NCBI GenBank assembly: GCA_030762935.1
Contig: CM060892.1
Location: 84,178,827 to 84,242,826 of the forward strand
Reading direction: 5' to 3'
Length of the DNA stretch: 64,000 nt
Origin: Hymenopus coronatus
Lineage: Eukaryota; Arthropoda; Insecta; Mantodea; Hymenopodidae
This document shows, piece by piece, positions 23,379-33,531 of the stretch. The translations under genes and the position numbers were made by a program. The notes beneath the pieces are model-generated. The model was given only the letters and a program-made list of their open reading frames with translations. It was not told where the DNA came from and ran no database searches. Within the stretch, counting starts at the first letter, position 1, and the number at the start of each line of letters is the position of its first letter.

Positions 23379-23466
23379 GAGCAATTGCTCCATGGGAAAA
23401 AGCTAACCTAGAATGATCAAGGCGGTATACAAAAGATCAACCCAAAAAATGAATGAGCAATTGCTC
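23379..23466. repeat. pair of 12-bp palindromes in a 76-bp direct repeat
   Basis: ATGAGCAATTGCTCC occurs twice; the perfect palindrome GAGCAATTGCTC is at 23379-23390 and 23455-23466. Each is followed by a similar AAAGC.TAACCTA word, so the pair looks like a short tandem duplication. Confidence 0.6.
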
Positions 23467-23529
23467 CACAAATAAAGCCTAACCTAAGATGTTAGAGCCG
23501 GTAACTGTAGGAAAACAGATTTTTAAAAA

Positions 23530-24250
23530 GCTGATGTGGTCCATTCACATGACCTTCTCTATATCGCTGTAACAAAATATTATTAACAAGCACATTCTTC
23601 AATCTACTTTATAATAATCGAGATAAGAGAATGCCCTAGGCTAAAACGAATGTGAAATCTCTTAAAAGCTGGTTGCCATGTGGTTGAGATCCGTTTTTTA
23701 TGAAGGACCAAAAGTTTACGACCTTCTGTGGCACAAATGATCAATTCCACAAAAACTTATGACAAGCTCAGAGTTTTAACGAAATCTACATTTTTGTGTA
23801 AGTTTCTATCTCTTACGGTATACCAGTTACGCAAAATTCAGTAAAATTCATTCAGAATAAAGAGGTCTTTAGAGGCTATTCCCAGGAAATTTAAGATATA
23901 CATTTTATTTGAAATATTAATATCTTTAATAAAGCCATTTATGAGAAAATCAAAATTTTCGCAATTTTTTCCATGTAAAGGCTAGTTTGGGGTAGGGGGA
24001 TTTCTCTCAAAATCTTCGTGTGACATCCTTGGAAGTTGCTATGCTCAAATACCAAATGTGGTATTTAGCGGTCTTTTCGTTTATGAGCAATGTTGTCCAC
24101 AGACACACATGCACAGACGCACACACACGGCCCTTTATTTGATAATGCTTCTTTTGGATTCATGGGGACCCAAAATATGTATTTTCGGTGAATTCTACGT
24201 ATCGAATTTTTGGGTGCATTACAATATCTTCTCTACGTATAGAAAAAGTA
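23530..24250 (+). repeat. Rep-A, nearly complete, short
   Basis: Starts GCTGATGTGGTCCATTCACA and ends TCTCTACGTATAGAAAAAGTAAAA. About 720 bases: the part before TATGAAGGACC is shortened. The terminal hairpin is reduced to CTACGTATAG. Confidence 0.8.
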
Positions 24251-24252
24251 AA

Positions 24253-24450
24253 AATCTGATGTGCTACATTTACTTAACTTTTTGTGCCTTTTCTGCAATA
24301 AACTATTCCGAAAACACTCATTCTATCTAGGTACATACTATGCAATATACTTCCTTCGCTAATAACCTAGTAGTTTTTGCGCCTTTAAACACCTACTTAC
24401 GTATTACCTTGTAGGCACAAAGGGAACAAGTGAATGCACTAAGCCTAATC
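24253..24450 (+). repeat. Rep-A 5' fragment, head-to-tail with the previous copy
   Basis: ATCTGATGTGCTACATTTAC follows the preceding AAAGTAAAA with no spacer. Matches fade after AAGGGAACAAGTGAATGCAC. Confidence 0.7.
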
Positions 24451-24804
24451 CTATAGTAATTTCGTTTAGCAGCGAGATGCTGTGTCCAAGTATTGAAATT
24501 TCGTTCTCCTTGCATGAAAAGCAAGGTAAAATGCAAGCAAGGGTCGGGGGAATGAATATCGAGAGTCTGTTGGGAAGTTCTACCTTTTCTAGGGGATCTA
24601 TTTCCTCGTAGAATACTATATGATGTGATTTTTCTAATCTATTCTCATTCTTTCTTGATACCAGCTCATCCGCTTCTTGCCTTTACTTGTAACCTGTCAT
24701 CTATTGGTCCAATATCACACATATACAGAATATAACTAATCTTTTTCTAAACTATTCTATTTTTACTATCTCTACATCTTTTATATGTACACGTATTTCG
24801 CCTC
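24451..24804. other. non-Rep-A insertion or decayed interior
   Basis: Separates the 5' and 3' pieces of a Rep-A copy. No recognisable frame or repeat signature. Confidence 0.4.
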
Positions 24805-25058
24805 TTTGGACTTATATAACAAGTTTGATATTCAACGGACTGTTTGTTTTGAGCTATGCTGTCCACAAACACATACACACACACACACACACACAGAGCG
24901 AGAGATACGGTCACAGACCTTTTACTAAAAGCGACTTTTTAATCAAGGTGTCTCAAAACACATTTCTGGTGAGATCTTTATATCGAGTTTTTGTGGAATA
25001 CAATACCTTCGCTATTTAATATGTAGGATACGGGGTACATATGCACTAGAGAAAGTAA
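24805..25058 (+). repeat. Rep-A 3' fragment
   Basis: From TATAACAAGTTTGATATTCA through a CA microsatellite (24855-24893) to GCACTAGAGAAAGTAAA. It probably completes the 5' piece at 24253-24450. Confidence 0.7.
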
Positions 25059-25200
25059 ATGATGAAAAAAGTGACCTATTTATTTCTGCAATAAGTGTTA
25101 TTAAATAAGAAATAGAAATGGTGAAAGATACAGGTTTAACTATTTTCGATATATTTTCACCTTCCAAAATACCCGTCAATCCTTTAATATTCATAAATGT

Positions 25201-25398
25201 TGGCAGCGCCGTGGCAGAGTGGTTAAACCATTCGCCTCTCACCAAAGCGGTTCGAACCCAGGCGACCGCATGTGGGATTTGTGATGTAGAAAGCTATGCG
25301 GAGGCGGGATTTCTCCGGTTTCACATCCCAGCTGTTCTCCATCTTCATTCCATATATTATCACCCGTTTATAGTAAACGCTGATGTTAAAACACTATC
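25201..25398 (+). mobile_element. SINE-A, copy 5, intact Pol III boxes
   Basis: A box TGGCAGAGTGG at 25212-25222 and B box GGTTCGAACCC at 25249-25259 match the Pol III consensus. The body keeps GCATGTGGGATTTGTG and GTTCTCCATCTTCATTCC. It is one of two SINE-A copies here with a complete promoter. Confidence 0.85.
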
Positions 25399-25423
25399 AA
25401 AAACATATTCCCAACTGTCTACA

Positions 25424-25508
25424 GTGATGGTCGTTTAAACACACAAAGAAATTAGTGTTCAATACATCTACTACGTACATTATACATGTTTGCTACAGAA
25501 AGTAAAAA
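25424..25508 (+). repeat. Rep-A 3'-terminus remnant plus a duplicated word
   Basis: AGTGATGGTCGTTTAAACAC at about 25423 is repeated, almost unchanged, at 26592. The stretch then ends ATACATGTTTGCTACAGAAA then GTAAAAAG, a weak Rep-A hairpin end. Confidence 0.45.
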
Positions 25509-26342
25509 GTGAACTCTCATGACTTTCTCTAGCTGCTCTAAAAATTTCTTACAAAAGATTATTCTTCTTTGTACAACATGCTAATCAGGATAAACATTGG
25601 CAGAATAGTCTTATTACTTAGTTCCTTATAATTAATTAGAAGGGAACTAAGGGAATGTACCACACTAAAGTGATAAACAAATATTTTAAAGGCTGTGTTA
25701 TGCGATTGTAATTGCAAACCACTTCTTTGCTTGGCCAGGAGTAGAACAAAAGAAAAACGGACACTTCCCCTCTGAGGAAAGTATAAGTGTTTCACAATTT
25801 AAACCAACAACAAGGAATATCTCGGAAACGGTTACCTCCACAACAAAAACATAAAGGACATAAATTACGCATTTGACGAGATCTACATTTTTGTGCATTA
25901 AGTTTTTGTCATGTATTACGGTTTAGCAGTAAAGCAAAATTCGGCAAAATTCTTCCAGAATAAAGATGTCTTTGGAGACTATTTCCAGAAAATTTAAGAT
26001 ACACATTTTATTTGGGGTGTAAATATGTTCATTATACGGATATTTATCAAAATCATTAGTCACTGTTTAGAAAATGCTATGTAAAAAGTAGTCTGTAGTG
26101 TGGGGATTTTCTTGAAAACATTTGTGCCGCATCTTTGGAAGATACTAAACCCAAATACCAAGTTTGATATGAAACGGTCTTTTCGTTTTTGAGCTATGCT
26201 GCCCACAGACACACACACGGACATTTTTCTAAAAATGCTTTTTTTCGGACTCAGGGGACCCCAAAACATGTATTTCCGGTGAAATCTCAATATCGGATTT
26301 TTGGATGCATTACAATACCTTCTCTATGCTGTTAATACTCCT
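25509..26342 (+). repeat. Rep-A, complete body, 3' hairpin disrupted by SINE-C
   Basis: Starts GAACTCTCATGACTTTCTCT and runs to CAATACCTTCTCTATGCTGT. The hairpin is cut by SINE-C; a CTCTGGAAGTAAAA remnant beyond it (about 26630-26642) may be its other side. Confidence 0.8.
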
Positions 26343-26349
26343 AAAAGTG

Positions 26350-26588
26350 TGCCGGTCCCCATGGCCACGCTCGCTAAAGCGTCTCGCTTTGGTGCTTCGT
26401 GGGCAGGGGATCGTGGGTTCGAGTCCCGCCTTGGGCATGGATGTTATACGTTTGTGCAATGTGTATATGTTTGTAAAAAAACCGGTAAAACCAGTAAACC
26501 AGTAATCAGTAAAACCTACGGGGGGAAATATAAATAGGGATACAGTACCGGAGTCCTGATCAGACTCCGTTACTGTTTAAAACAAAAA
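26350..26588 (+). mobile_element. SINE-C, complete, with 7-bp target duplication
   Basis: A-box-like TGGCCACGCTCG at 26362-26373 and B box GGTTCGAGTCC at 26416-26426 mark the tRNA-derived head. The body includes an ACCGGTAAAACCAGTAAACC run and a hairpin at 26542-26576 whose arms ACAGTA.CGGAGTC and GACTCCG.TACTGT flank CTGATCA, then an A-rich tail. AAAAGTG at 26343-26349 is repeated at 26589-26595. It is the only copy of this family in the window. Confidence 0.85.
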
Positions 26589-26642
26589 AAAAGTGATGGT
26601 CGTTTAAATACACAAAGAGACTATTGCTCTCTGGAAGTAAAA

Positions 26643-27504
26643 TTGTGATAGTAAAAGGCAAGGCATGGTTGATTATGCTAAACAAACACCGTTTTTAACT
26701 GAAGGGAAACATGGTGTAACCGCCTTTTCACAGATGGAAATCTCCTCACTGGTGAGCAAACATACAGACATCAGAGTGACGCAGTGCCAGACACCTAAGG
26801 GATAAGGCGAGGTAGCGTACATGACATGTATGATTAACGGATTAACACTGTCTCCAACAGCTTTCGATTTACACGATGAGCAAATATCCATTAGAGTGAA
26901 ATTCCTTGTCAAAGTTCTCAGGGTTCTATTCTCTTAAGCACCGGATTCAGTCTTCCAGTTCCCAGTGAATACCATGAGTAAATACATTCAGCTTTGCACC
27001 CATCTCCCCAAAACGTTTTGTAAACTCGAAGTGTTACTTTTCTTAACTTTGGGTACACCAGTGCTTTCTGCTGAAACTGTGTTCCAGAGAGTTAATGTAC
27101 CAGATGTGACATTTGCTTTTAAATCAAAATGAACTTCAACTATGAATATTAGAAACCTTTTTATAAGCATTTATGTTATCTTCATATGTTATATAAATGG
27201 AAAGCTTCCTAAAAATATCTGGTTTATTAAATGCATACGAAGTTTATATACTTTTACTTTCACTAATAGAAGTATATAATCTATATAGAAGTAAATAGAA
27301 GTATTGTAATCTATATTGATACTAATTTTCACCGTAAATACACTAGTTGAATGAATAATAAATATAATCGAATTACAATCAAAATAATCAAATAAGATTT
27401 GAGTCATTTGTTTAATACTTATTCGACGATCATTTGATATTCATAGACATACCACACCTTTTATTTGGACTGTACAATAAATGATTATAAATAACTTCCT
27501 GAAT
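26643..27504. other. unassigned DNA
   Basis: Positions 26640-27170 have frames of 60-80 residues on the minus strand and a broken frame on the plus strand with one internal stop. No motif identifies them. 27180-27500 is AT-rich. Confidence 0.45.
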
Positions 27505-28296
27505 AGAAACAACAAGTTCAAAAACATGTGTGTATGTGTCTAAGCGCGTGTGAATAACTCAAAATCGAAAAGTCCATTAAACATCATATTTAAGTTCAGA
27601 ATCTTCCATGGAAGCAACATGATTTTCAAGAAACTTCCCCCACCGCAACTGCCGTTTATATACATTTTTCGTAATGTTTATTCTTTCAAAAATGTCTGTA
27701 ACGATTTTGAGCAAAAACAAACTATGATATTTGTTCATAACAAATAAAACATATGTGCTGAATTTTCTGGGAAACAATTCTAAAATCCTTCTGAATGATA
27801 GTTACATAACTAGTGAACCGGAAAATGCAGATAAAATACCATTACAAAAGAATGTACATCTGGTTAAAATTGGTGGCAAAAGTTCTTTGAGCAAACTATA
27901 TCCGATATATTCCTTGTTATTAGTTTAAATTTTCCAGCATTTTTCTACGCTTCTCAAATGAGAAATCGTTTCAGTTTTTGAGGGTTTTTTTTATTTTGTC
28001 TTTTTTCAGGCTGGTCTTCCAAACACAGCATGAGGGGCGTATTAGATCGGTTTACAGGGTTTATTAGATCGGTCTGTGATGGGTATATTGGGTCGGTTTG
28101 TGAGAGATGTTTTAGATCGCTCTGCGAGGAGCGTATTAAGAAAATAAAGAACAAATACCTATATTGCCAAAATAATCAAAGTTGCCCTTAATTCAATTTA
28201 AAGTACCTCAACTACATCACATAGTGGCCAGCTCTTAAAATATTTAACTGTAAGCAAGTTTAAAAGGTCATGTGAATATAACTCTTAGAGTTTTAA
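27505..28296 (-). repeat. Rep-A, nearly complete, interrupted by a minisatellite
   Basis: Starts inside the microsatellite (ACATGTGTGTATGTGTCTAA) and ends GTCATGTGAATATAACTCTTAG. The hairpin end is missing. An insertion of about 190 bases (27985-28175) carries a 24-25-bp tandem repeat. Confidence 0.75.
28033..28141. repeat. 24-25-bp minisatellite
   Basis: Four to five imperfect units with the core TTAGATCGGT followed by T/CTG.GA (GGGGCGTATTAGATCGG, GGGTTTATTAGATCGG, GGGTATATTGGGTCGG, GATGTTTTAGATCGC). Confidence 0.7.
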
Positions 28297-28683
28297 CAAA
28301 ACATTCTTACAAAAGTGATGTATTTTCTCCACCATATATAGTTGCATTAATAAAAAGTGGTCCATTCCTTTAGATCACAGTATTGTTTCCCTCTCTGTAG
28401 GATTTCCACCTTCTGGTAAACAAACTTGGATTTCTCCCAGCTAGCATTAGGATTCTAGGCCACTGGCCTGAAAAAGCAATGCTAGGACATAAGAAATTAA
28501 CCGTTGAAATGTGTTGTAGAGGTAAATTGCATACCGTCGGAGTGAGAGAGTTTCGCTACAATTGGCACACAAAGAATCACTAAACCAAAACAATTCGGCT
28601 TCGAAAGGGGTGCAGAATGAAAATTTATATTTTTATTTAAATGTATTTACAATATTTTAATTAAAGTATATTTTATAAAATAA
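28297..28683. other. unassigned spacer
   Basis: AT-rich, no recognisable frame or repeat. Confidence 0.5.
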
Positions 28684-28819
28684 AACATTTCGAAAATGCT
28701 TTCTAAAGGCTAGTTTAGGATTGGGAACTTCTTAAAAATCTTCGTGTCACATCCATAAGTACCAAGTTTTGAAATTAATCAACTATTCGTTTTTAAGTTA
28801 TGCTGCTCACAGACCGCTC

Positions 28820-28872
<53 letters not shown>

Positions 28873-28935
28873 AAGACAGACAGACAGACAGATATACAGA
28901 TGCTGTTTTAAAAAATTTTCAGAGGTTACGTTCAT
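28684..28935 (+). repeat. Rep-A 3' fragment with GA/GACA expansion
   Basis: Covers TTTCGAAAATGCTTTCTAAAG to GCTGTTTTAAAAAATTTTCAG. The microsatellite position, normally CA, holds a GA run then GACA repeats at 28825-28892. Confidence 0.65.
28825..28892. repeat. GA then GACA microsatellite
   Basis: About 30 bases of GA dinucleotides followed by GACA tetranucleotides. It lies exactly where other Rep-A copies carry CA repeats. Confidence 0.9.
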
Positions 28936-29139
28936 CTTCAAAAGTATTTGGTGATGATTTTGGGGGGGGGGTCTTTAAAGTAAACTGGAGTACTTTAGAC
29001 TTGCGCAGATTCGTTTTAATTGTCAATTTCTTACGTTAGAATCCCAACTAGTTTTCAAACAACAGAGGTAATCGGCCTGGGATTTCTATGTATATTTGCT
29101 TAGAACAGTGTATCGTCTGCAAATTGCATTGGTTAGTAT

Positions 29140-29340
29140 TACGTAATTGTTTGTTCCACACAAGTCGTGTATAGGACAGGTAGAGCCAGATTGAAAAATG
29201 CAATGGCATAGCCGTGATTTGAACTACGAATCTCCCACTCTCTAGCCGACTACTCCAACCACTGAGATACCATAGCAACATGGCGCGACATGGCATTAAT
29301 TCCTCAACTGATTCGCATGTTTCCCGGTAAACCACTACGT
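29140..29340 (-). mobile_element. SINE-E, copy 2
   Basis: On the minus strand GGTATCTCAGTGGTTGGAGT is the A-box region and TCGTAGTTCAAATCACGGCT the B-box region, followed by GCCATTGCATTTTTCAATCT and GGCTCTACCTGTCCTATACA. Confidence 0.7.
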
Positions 29341-29454
29341 GATCTCAAATTATTTGAGATGACATGCCCCAATGGTGATTTAAAATGTCGTAAATACTTT
29401 ATATCCAAGATTTTACAGTTTAACCAATTAGTATTAATTGGTGAATTAATATTA

Positions 29455-29580
29455 ATTTTTTCCCTACACGTGTGTAGGGCAGGTTTTGGACAGGTAGAGC
29501 CATACTTTCAATACCATTCAAAAGTTCAAATCCGGGCTATGGCACTGAATTTTTTATTTGCTCTACCTTTCAGTGATAAG
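29455..29580 (+). mobile_element. SINE-E remnants, copy 3, rearranged
   Basis: CCTACACGTGTGTAGGGCAG then GGACAGGTAGAGCCATACTT reads as the 3' body in minus orientation, while AAAGTTCAAATCCGGGCTAT then GGCACTGAATTTTT reads as the B-box region in plus orientation. A mosaic of two copies is likely. Confidence 0.5.
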
Positions 29581-29880
29581 ATTGTCATCTTACGGAAAAT
29601 CGAATATAGAATAATATAGACTTTAACCTTCTATTCCATGAATTATTTTGCTGTGCCGTTCTTCCTCTACTTCGTAAATGGATTATTATATCCCTTTCAC
29701 CGGCACCACAACTCAAACGACTTGAATAGTGATCGTTAGTGCGTTTATTCAAAGTCGAACGTCTCGAGTTGGAGTCCCAGCGACTGCAGTCAAAAGTACC
29801 TGTGGTAAAAGATGGCACAATAGGGTGCTGACGGAGCTATATTTGACTGCAGTTTCATGAATTTTGCCCTTTATTAAAAA
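29581..29880. other. unassigned, weak tRNA-like motif
   Basis: TCTCGAGTTGGAGTCCCAGC near 29760 resembles a B box but I see no matching A box or repeated body. Confidence 0.3.
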
Positions 29881-30664
29881 AAATCGGATGTGTTCCATTC
29901 ATATGACTTTCTCTACATCACTGTAAGAAATCATACTATTCTCTCTACATTACATATTCGAGATGAACATTAGCAGACATTTCCTTAGTTACTTGCTAAA
30001 CAAGGTTAAAAGAATATCAAATCCCTTAAAAGCTAGTTGTCATGTGGTTTACAACTTTCCGTGTGAAAAATGTTTAAATATCTTCAATCTGAAATAAATA
30101 ATTATAAATATCTCAAAAATGGTCAATTCCAAGAATAAAAAACCTAGTGTGACAATGTGTGTTTTAACCTTATCTACACGTTTTGTATAGTAAGTTTCTG
30201 CCTAACCTTTATGGTTTACCAGTTACGCAAAGTTCCCAAAATTCATTTAGAATAAAGAGGTATTTAGAGGCTATTCCCAGGAAATTGAAGATATGCATTA
30301 TATATGACATGTAAATATATTTAATATACGTTATTTTAATTAAAATCCTAAGAGCCATTTTTGAGAGCCTCAAAATGTTCGCAATTTTTTCCATGTAGAG
30401 TAGTATGGGGTGGGTGGATTTTTCTCAAAATCTTCGTGCCGCATCCCTGAAATATACATAAATACCAAGTTTGGTATTCTACCGATTTTTCGTTTTTGAG
30501 TTATCGTGTTCACAGACACACCCACACCGGACCTTCTTCCAAAAATGCTTGATACAAGTGACCCAAAAACTTGTATTTCCGGTCAAATCTCGGTATCAAT
30601 TTTTTGGGTGGAATGCAATACCTTCTCTATACTCTATGTATATAGTACGTGTAGAGATAGTATA
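29881..30664 (+). repeat. Rep-A, complete, short microsatellite
   Basis: Starts AAATCGGATGTGTTCCATTC and ends ACTCTATGTATATAGTACGTGTAGAGATAGT. AAATACCAAGTTTGGTATTC at 30460-30479 is the internal palindrome with one change. Only ACACACCCACACC remains of the microsatellite. Confidence 0.85.
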
Positions 30665-31387
30665 AAAATATGTCAATATTTTATTGCAAAAATATGAAAA
30701 CTGTTACAATATAAAAACTATGAATAGCCTAATTGTATTTTTGAAGGTTAGCGTAATACGAAATTAGAAGAAAAGAAGTCCAGTGAAATACTAAAACCTT
30801 TGATTAATTATCTTTGTTGCCAAATGGCAACATCGTGCAATAGAGGGTTAAATTATCCGAAGCAATCGCTCAGCCATCGACGGCTGTATTATAGTTGCTG
30901 TCTACATAATCTTCGGTGCTCGGAACTAAATTTGTTTCCGTGTCATTACAATCCTTAGGTCCCAATCATATCCGTTCGAAATTATAGTTTTTGTGCCGTA
31001 TATACTGCCATCGTAACTCTTCGAGAATGTCCGTTCCATTTAAAGTTTAGTTAAACGTAACAAATAACAGAATTGGTGCTCGCCTTTCTCAGGTTAGACG
31101 CTAGTAGCAGTGTTGCCCGTTTTCCCTGACACACAATCCAGGTCTTGTCTGAGACACTAATTGGCACTCGACAGTACCACAACACTAATGGGCTTAATGG
31201 AACTGACTTTCTATCTGCCGTTCTCTAGCTCTCTCTGTACGCGTGTTAAAGAGAGGAGAGGTGGAACAGTTTCTTACTATGCATTTTTCACAATAATGCT
31301 GGAATCTAAAATATTCCGTTTTTTTTTAGTTTTAACTTGTATTTCTCACTTCCTTCACTAAGATGAACTTTAGGAACTACAAAATAT
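30665..31387. other. unassigned DNA upstream of the LTR-like block
   Basis: Less AT-rich than Rep-A from about 30830. A 66-residue frame at 31161-31361 has no recognisable motif. Confidence 0.45.
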
Positions 31388-31602
31388 TGTAACAAATGTC
31401 GTTATTGACTCAAAAATGTGTACAAATAAACTCGTAAGTTCACTGTTGCAAACAGTCTACTCGATGTTTCGACGCGTAGACGTTTAGGATTATACGTCCT
31501 CTATGGCTCGCGGACCACTGCGCGCTAATACTCCAATCACTCAAGACTCAGTACAATAGACATAATCTTAACAACCACCCCCTACACTGCAATCTTCCCT
31601 CC

Positions 31603-31609
31603 TTTTATA
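31603..31609 (-). promoter_or_regulatory. TATA box of the LTR-like block
   Basis: TATAAAA on the minus strand, followed by GGAGGGAAGATTGCAGTG, which would place a start about 25-30 bases downstream near 31575. Confidence 0.4.
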
Positions 31610-31637
31610 GCTGGAAAATAACGTCACAGAACTTCCT

Positions 31638-31652
31638 GGAAGCTTCTGGAAG
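31638..31652 (-). promoter_or_regulatory. heat-shock-element-like motif upstream of a TATA box
   Basis: GGAAGCTTCTGGAAG fits three contiguous alternating nGAAn modules, the known binding pattern for heat-shock factor. A second GAAGGTTC module pair lies at 31680-31689. Both are 30-80 bases upstream (minus strand) of TATAAAAGGAGGG at 31597-31609. Function is inference. Confidence 0.4.
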
Positions 31653-31801
31653 ACGAGGAGAATCGAGAGTCGCGTTCCCGAAGGTTCCGATTCCATTGCG
31701 TCGCTCTTCCTGTTATTTATGCATCCAATGCGATGACTGCATACCAAAGTGAACCTGAGCAATGCAGCCACACATGGACGGCAATATCATAATATTTTAC
31801 A

Positions 31802-32559
31802 ATGACATATACAGGTTGCTTTGAAACTACACTGAACGATTATGACACTCATAGTTTATACTGGAACTAAAGCGAACTTTTATATCACAGTTTCAAAACT
31901 CTTTCAGGTAGTTTTTATGTAGCATTGAAAATTACAGAATTTTGAATTTAGGCAGCACACAAATACTGCGTGTTCCTGATAAACAAAAAACAAACATATT
32001 TCACCTTGAGCGCTATCAGCAAGTCTGCCGTAGCTTTCAGGTAAGGGAACGAAGAGTAAGCTACGAGTCTTCAGTTTCGAGGTTTTAAAATACAGCATAC
32101 GTATTCTGTCCTAACCTGAGTATCTTGTACCTATTACCCTAATAATGTTGCGATATCCTAATATTAAACTCAATTTGCTGGAAATATCAACAAAAACTTA
32201 CTGTTAAATGTGCAAATATTTCATTTTGTATTGATGTTAAAATATTAATGTAAGCCCCTGTATTACTGGTAGCAATCTTTAGTGTATACTAGTGTATATA
32301 TTATTTTAGTTAACCATTTCCAGATGGAATCCTTTCTTCCTCCGTTTCTCACTCATTCCTTCCCTCTTTCCTTCCCTTTTTCTTTCTTTCTTTCCTTATT
32401 TCTTTTTTCTTTCTCTTTCTTATGTTACAAATTGAGAAGTTGGAGTTTGCACTTTCGTCAACCTAACTAAATTGTATTTTGCAGCATGTGCTATGCACCC
32501 TCAGAGAACCTGGCTACCTATTTCGCTATCCCCGTGCACCTTTAAGGACATATGCAATA
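31802..32559. other. unassigned DNA with a polypyrimidine tract
   Basis: No supported gene. A 64-residue minus frame at 31904-32098 has no recognised motif. Confidence 0.45.
32321..32423. repeat. polypyrimidine tract
   Basis: About 100 bases almost entirely C and T on the plus strand (TCTTTCTTTCTTTCCTT and similar). Such tracts can adopt triplex structures; here it is probably a decayed CTTT microsatellite. Confidence 0.7.
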
Positions 32560-32660
32560 AGACACTTTCTGCAAATGTTTATCTCGATTAACATTAAGTA
32601 GATAGAAGAATAAGTGTTTTAGGGATAACTTATACAAATATTAGTAGAGAAAGTCATGTA
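32560..32660 (-). repeat. Rep-A 5'-end fragment
   Basis: GCAATAAGACACTTTCTGCA, TTTATCTCGATTAACATTAAG and TAGTAGAGAAAGTCATGTA are the last ~100 bases of a minus copy, abutting the next copy. Confidence 0.7.
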
Positions 32661-33531
32661 GGTAGAGAAGTATTTTCTTGTACCCAAATATTCTATACCG
32701 AGATGACACCGCAAATGCATCATATGAGAGCATTAGATCAAAAAAAAATTCTTAGAACAATATCCGTATGATGTGTGTAGACATATGCACGTATAAGTGT
32801 GTGTGCATGTGTATGTGAGTGTGTGTGTGATCATCATAGCTCACAAACGAAAATTCAGTTAAATACCAACTTAATATTTAAGTTCAGTATATTCTTGCAA
32901 GGTTGCGGACAGGAGATTTTCATGATAAGCCCCCAATCACACCACCCTTTATATGGAACATTTTTTAAAACTGGAGATCTTAAAAATATCTGTGACGGTT
33001 TTGATTAAAATATCATACGTTTAAGATATTTTCAAAGCAAATATAATGTATATCTTGAATTTTCTGAAACTAGCATCTGAAGCCCTCATAACTCTGGATT
33101 AGATTTGTATAAGTAGAAAACCATAAGAGATAGACCAAAACTTACTACTCAAAAACGTAGATCATGTTAAAAATACAATTTATGTCATGTACATATTTTT
33201 TGTAGAGATAACTATTTTGTATTTTTATTCAATTTTTAAATTCTTGGCTTGTCTCACACAAGAATTGTAATTCGTTTTATATATCGTTTTCCTCTTAGCT
33301 ATACAAGGAGATCCGAATTTCAATCGTGTCATATTCTGACTGGGTTTTAAAATATTTAACTATGGCTTTAGCCTAATATATTATCTTAGTTTGCTCTTCT
33401 TTCAAGGAAGGAAGTAATAATTTCAGTTTATCTGGATTAGCATGATATAGATAAAATAATGTTTTTTGTAAGAATAGTATGTTTGCAGAACAAGTGGAGA
33501 AACTGGTATGAATGAAACACATCAGATTTTT
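32661..33531 (-). repeat. Rep-A, complete but diverged
   Basis: Starts GGTAGAGAAGTATTTTCTTG and ends GTGGAGAAACTGGTATGAAT then CACATCAGATTTT. The G-run is eroded to CCCCCAATCACACC. Confidence 0.8.

Larger units (their letters stand above)
31388..31801 (-). mobile_element. LTR-like block (candidate solo LTR)
   Basis: On the minus strand it begins TGTAAAATATTATG and ends CATTTGTTACA, that is, TG...CA ends with a 5-bp inverted TGTAA/TTACA. It contains a TATA box (forward 31603-31609) about 190 bases from its minus-strand start, with no open frame. Flanking bases (ATAT and ATGA) do not form a clear target duplication, so the boundaries or the identity may be wrong. A promoter of an unseen gene is the main alternative. 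Confidence 0.45.

Noticed and set aside
26640..27170. Adjacent minus frames of 79 and 60 residues and a plus frame with one stop, possibly exons
   Set aside because: No recognisable domain, no clear splice sites in frame, and competing frames on both strands.
31161..31361. Short coding exon upstream of the LTR-like block
   Set aside because: A 66-residue frame without motif, in a non-conserved context.
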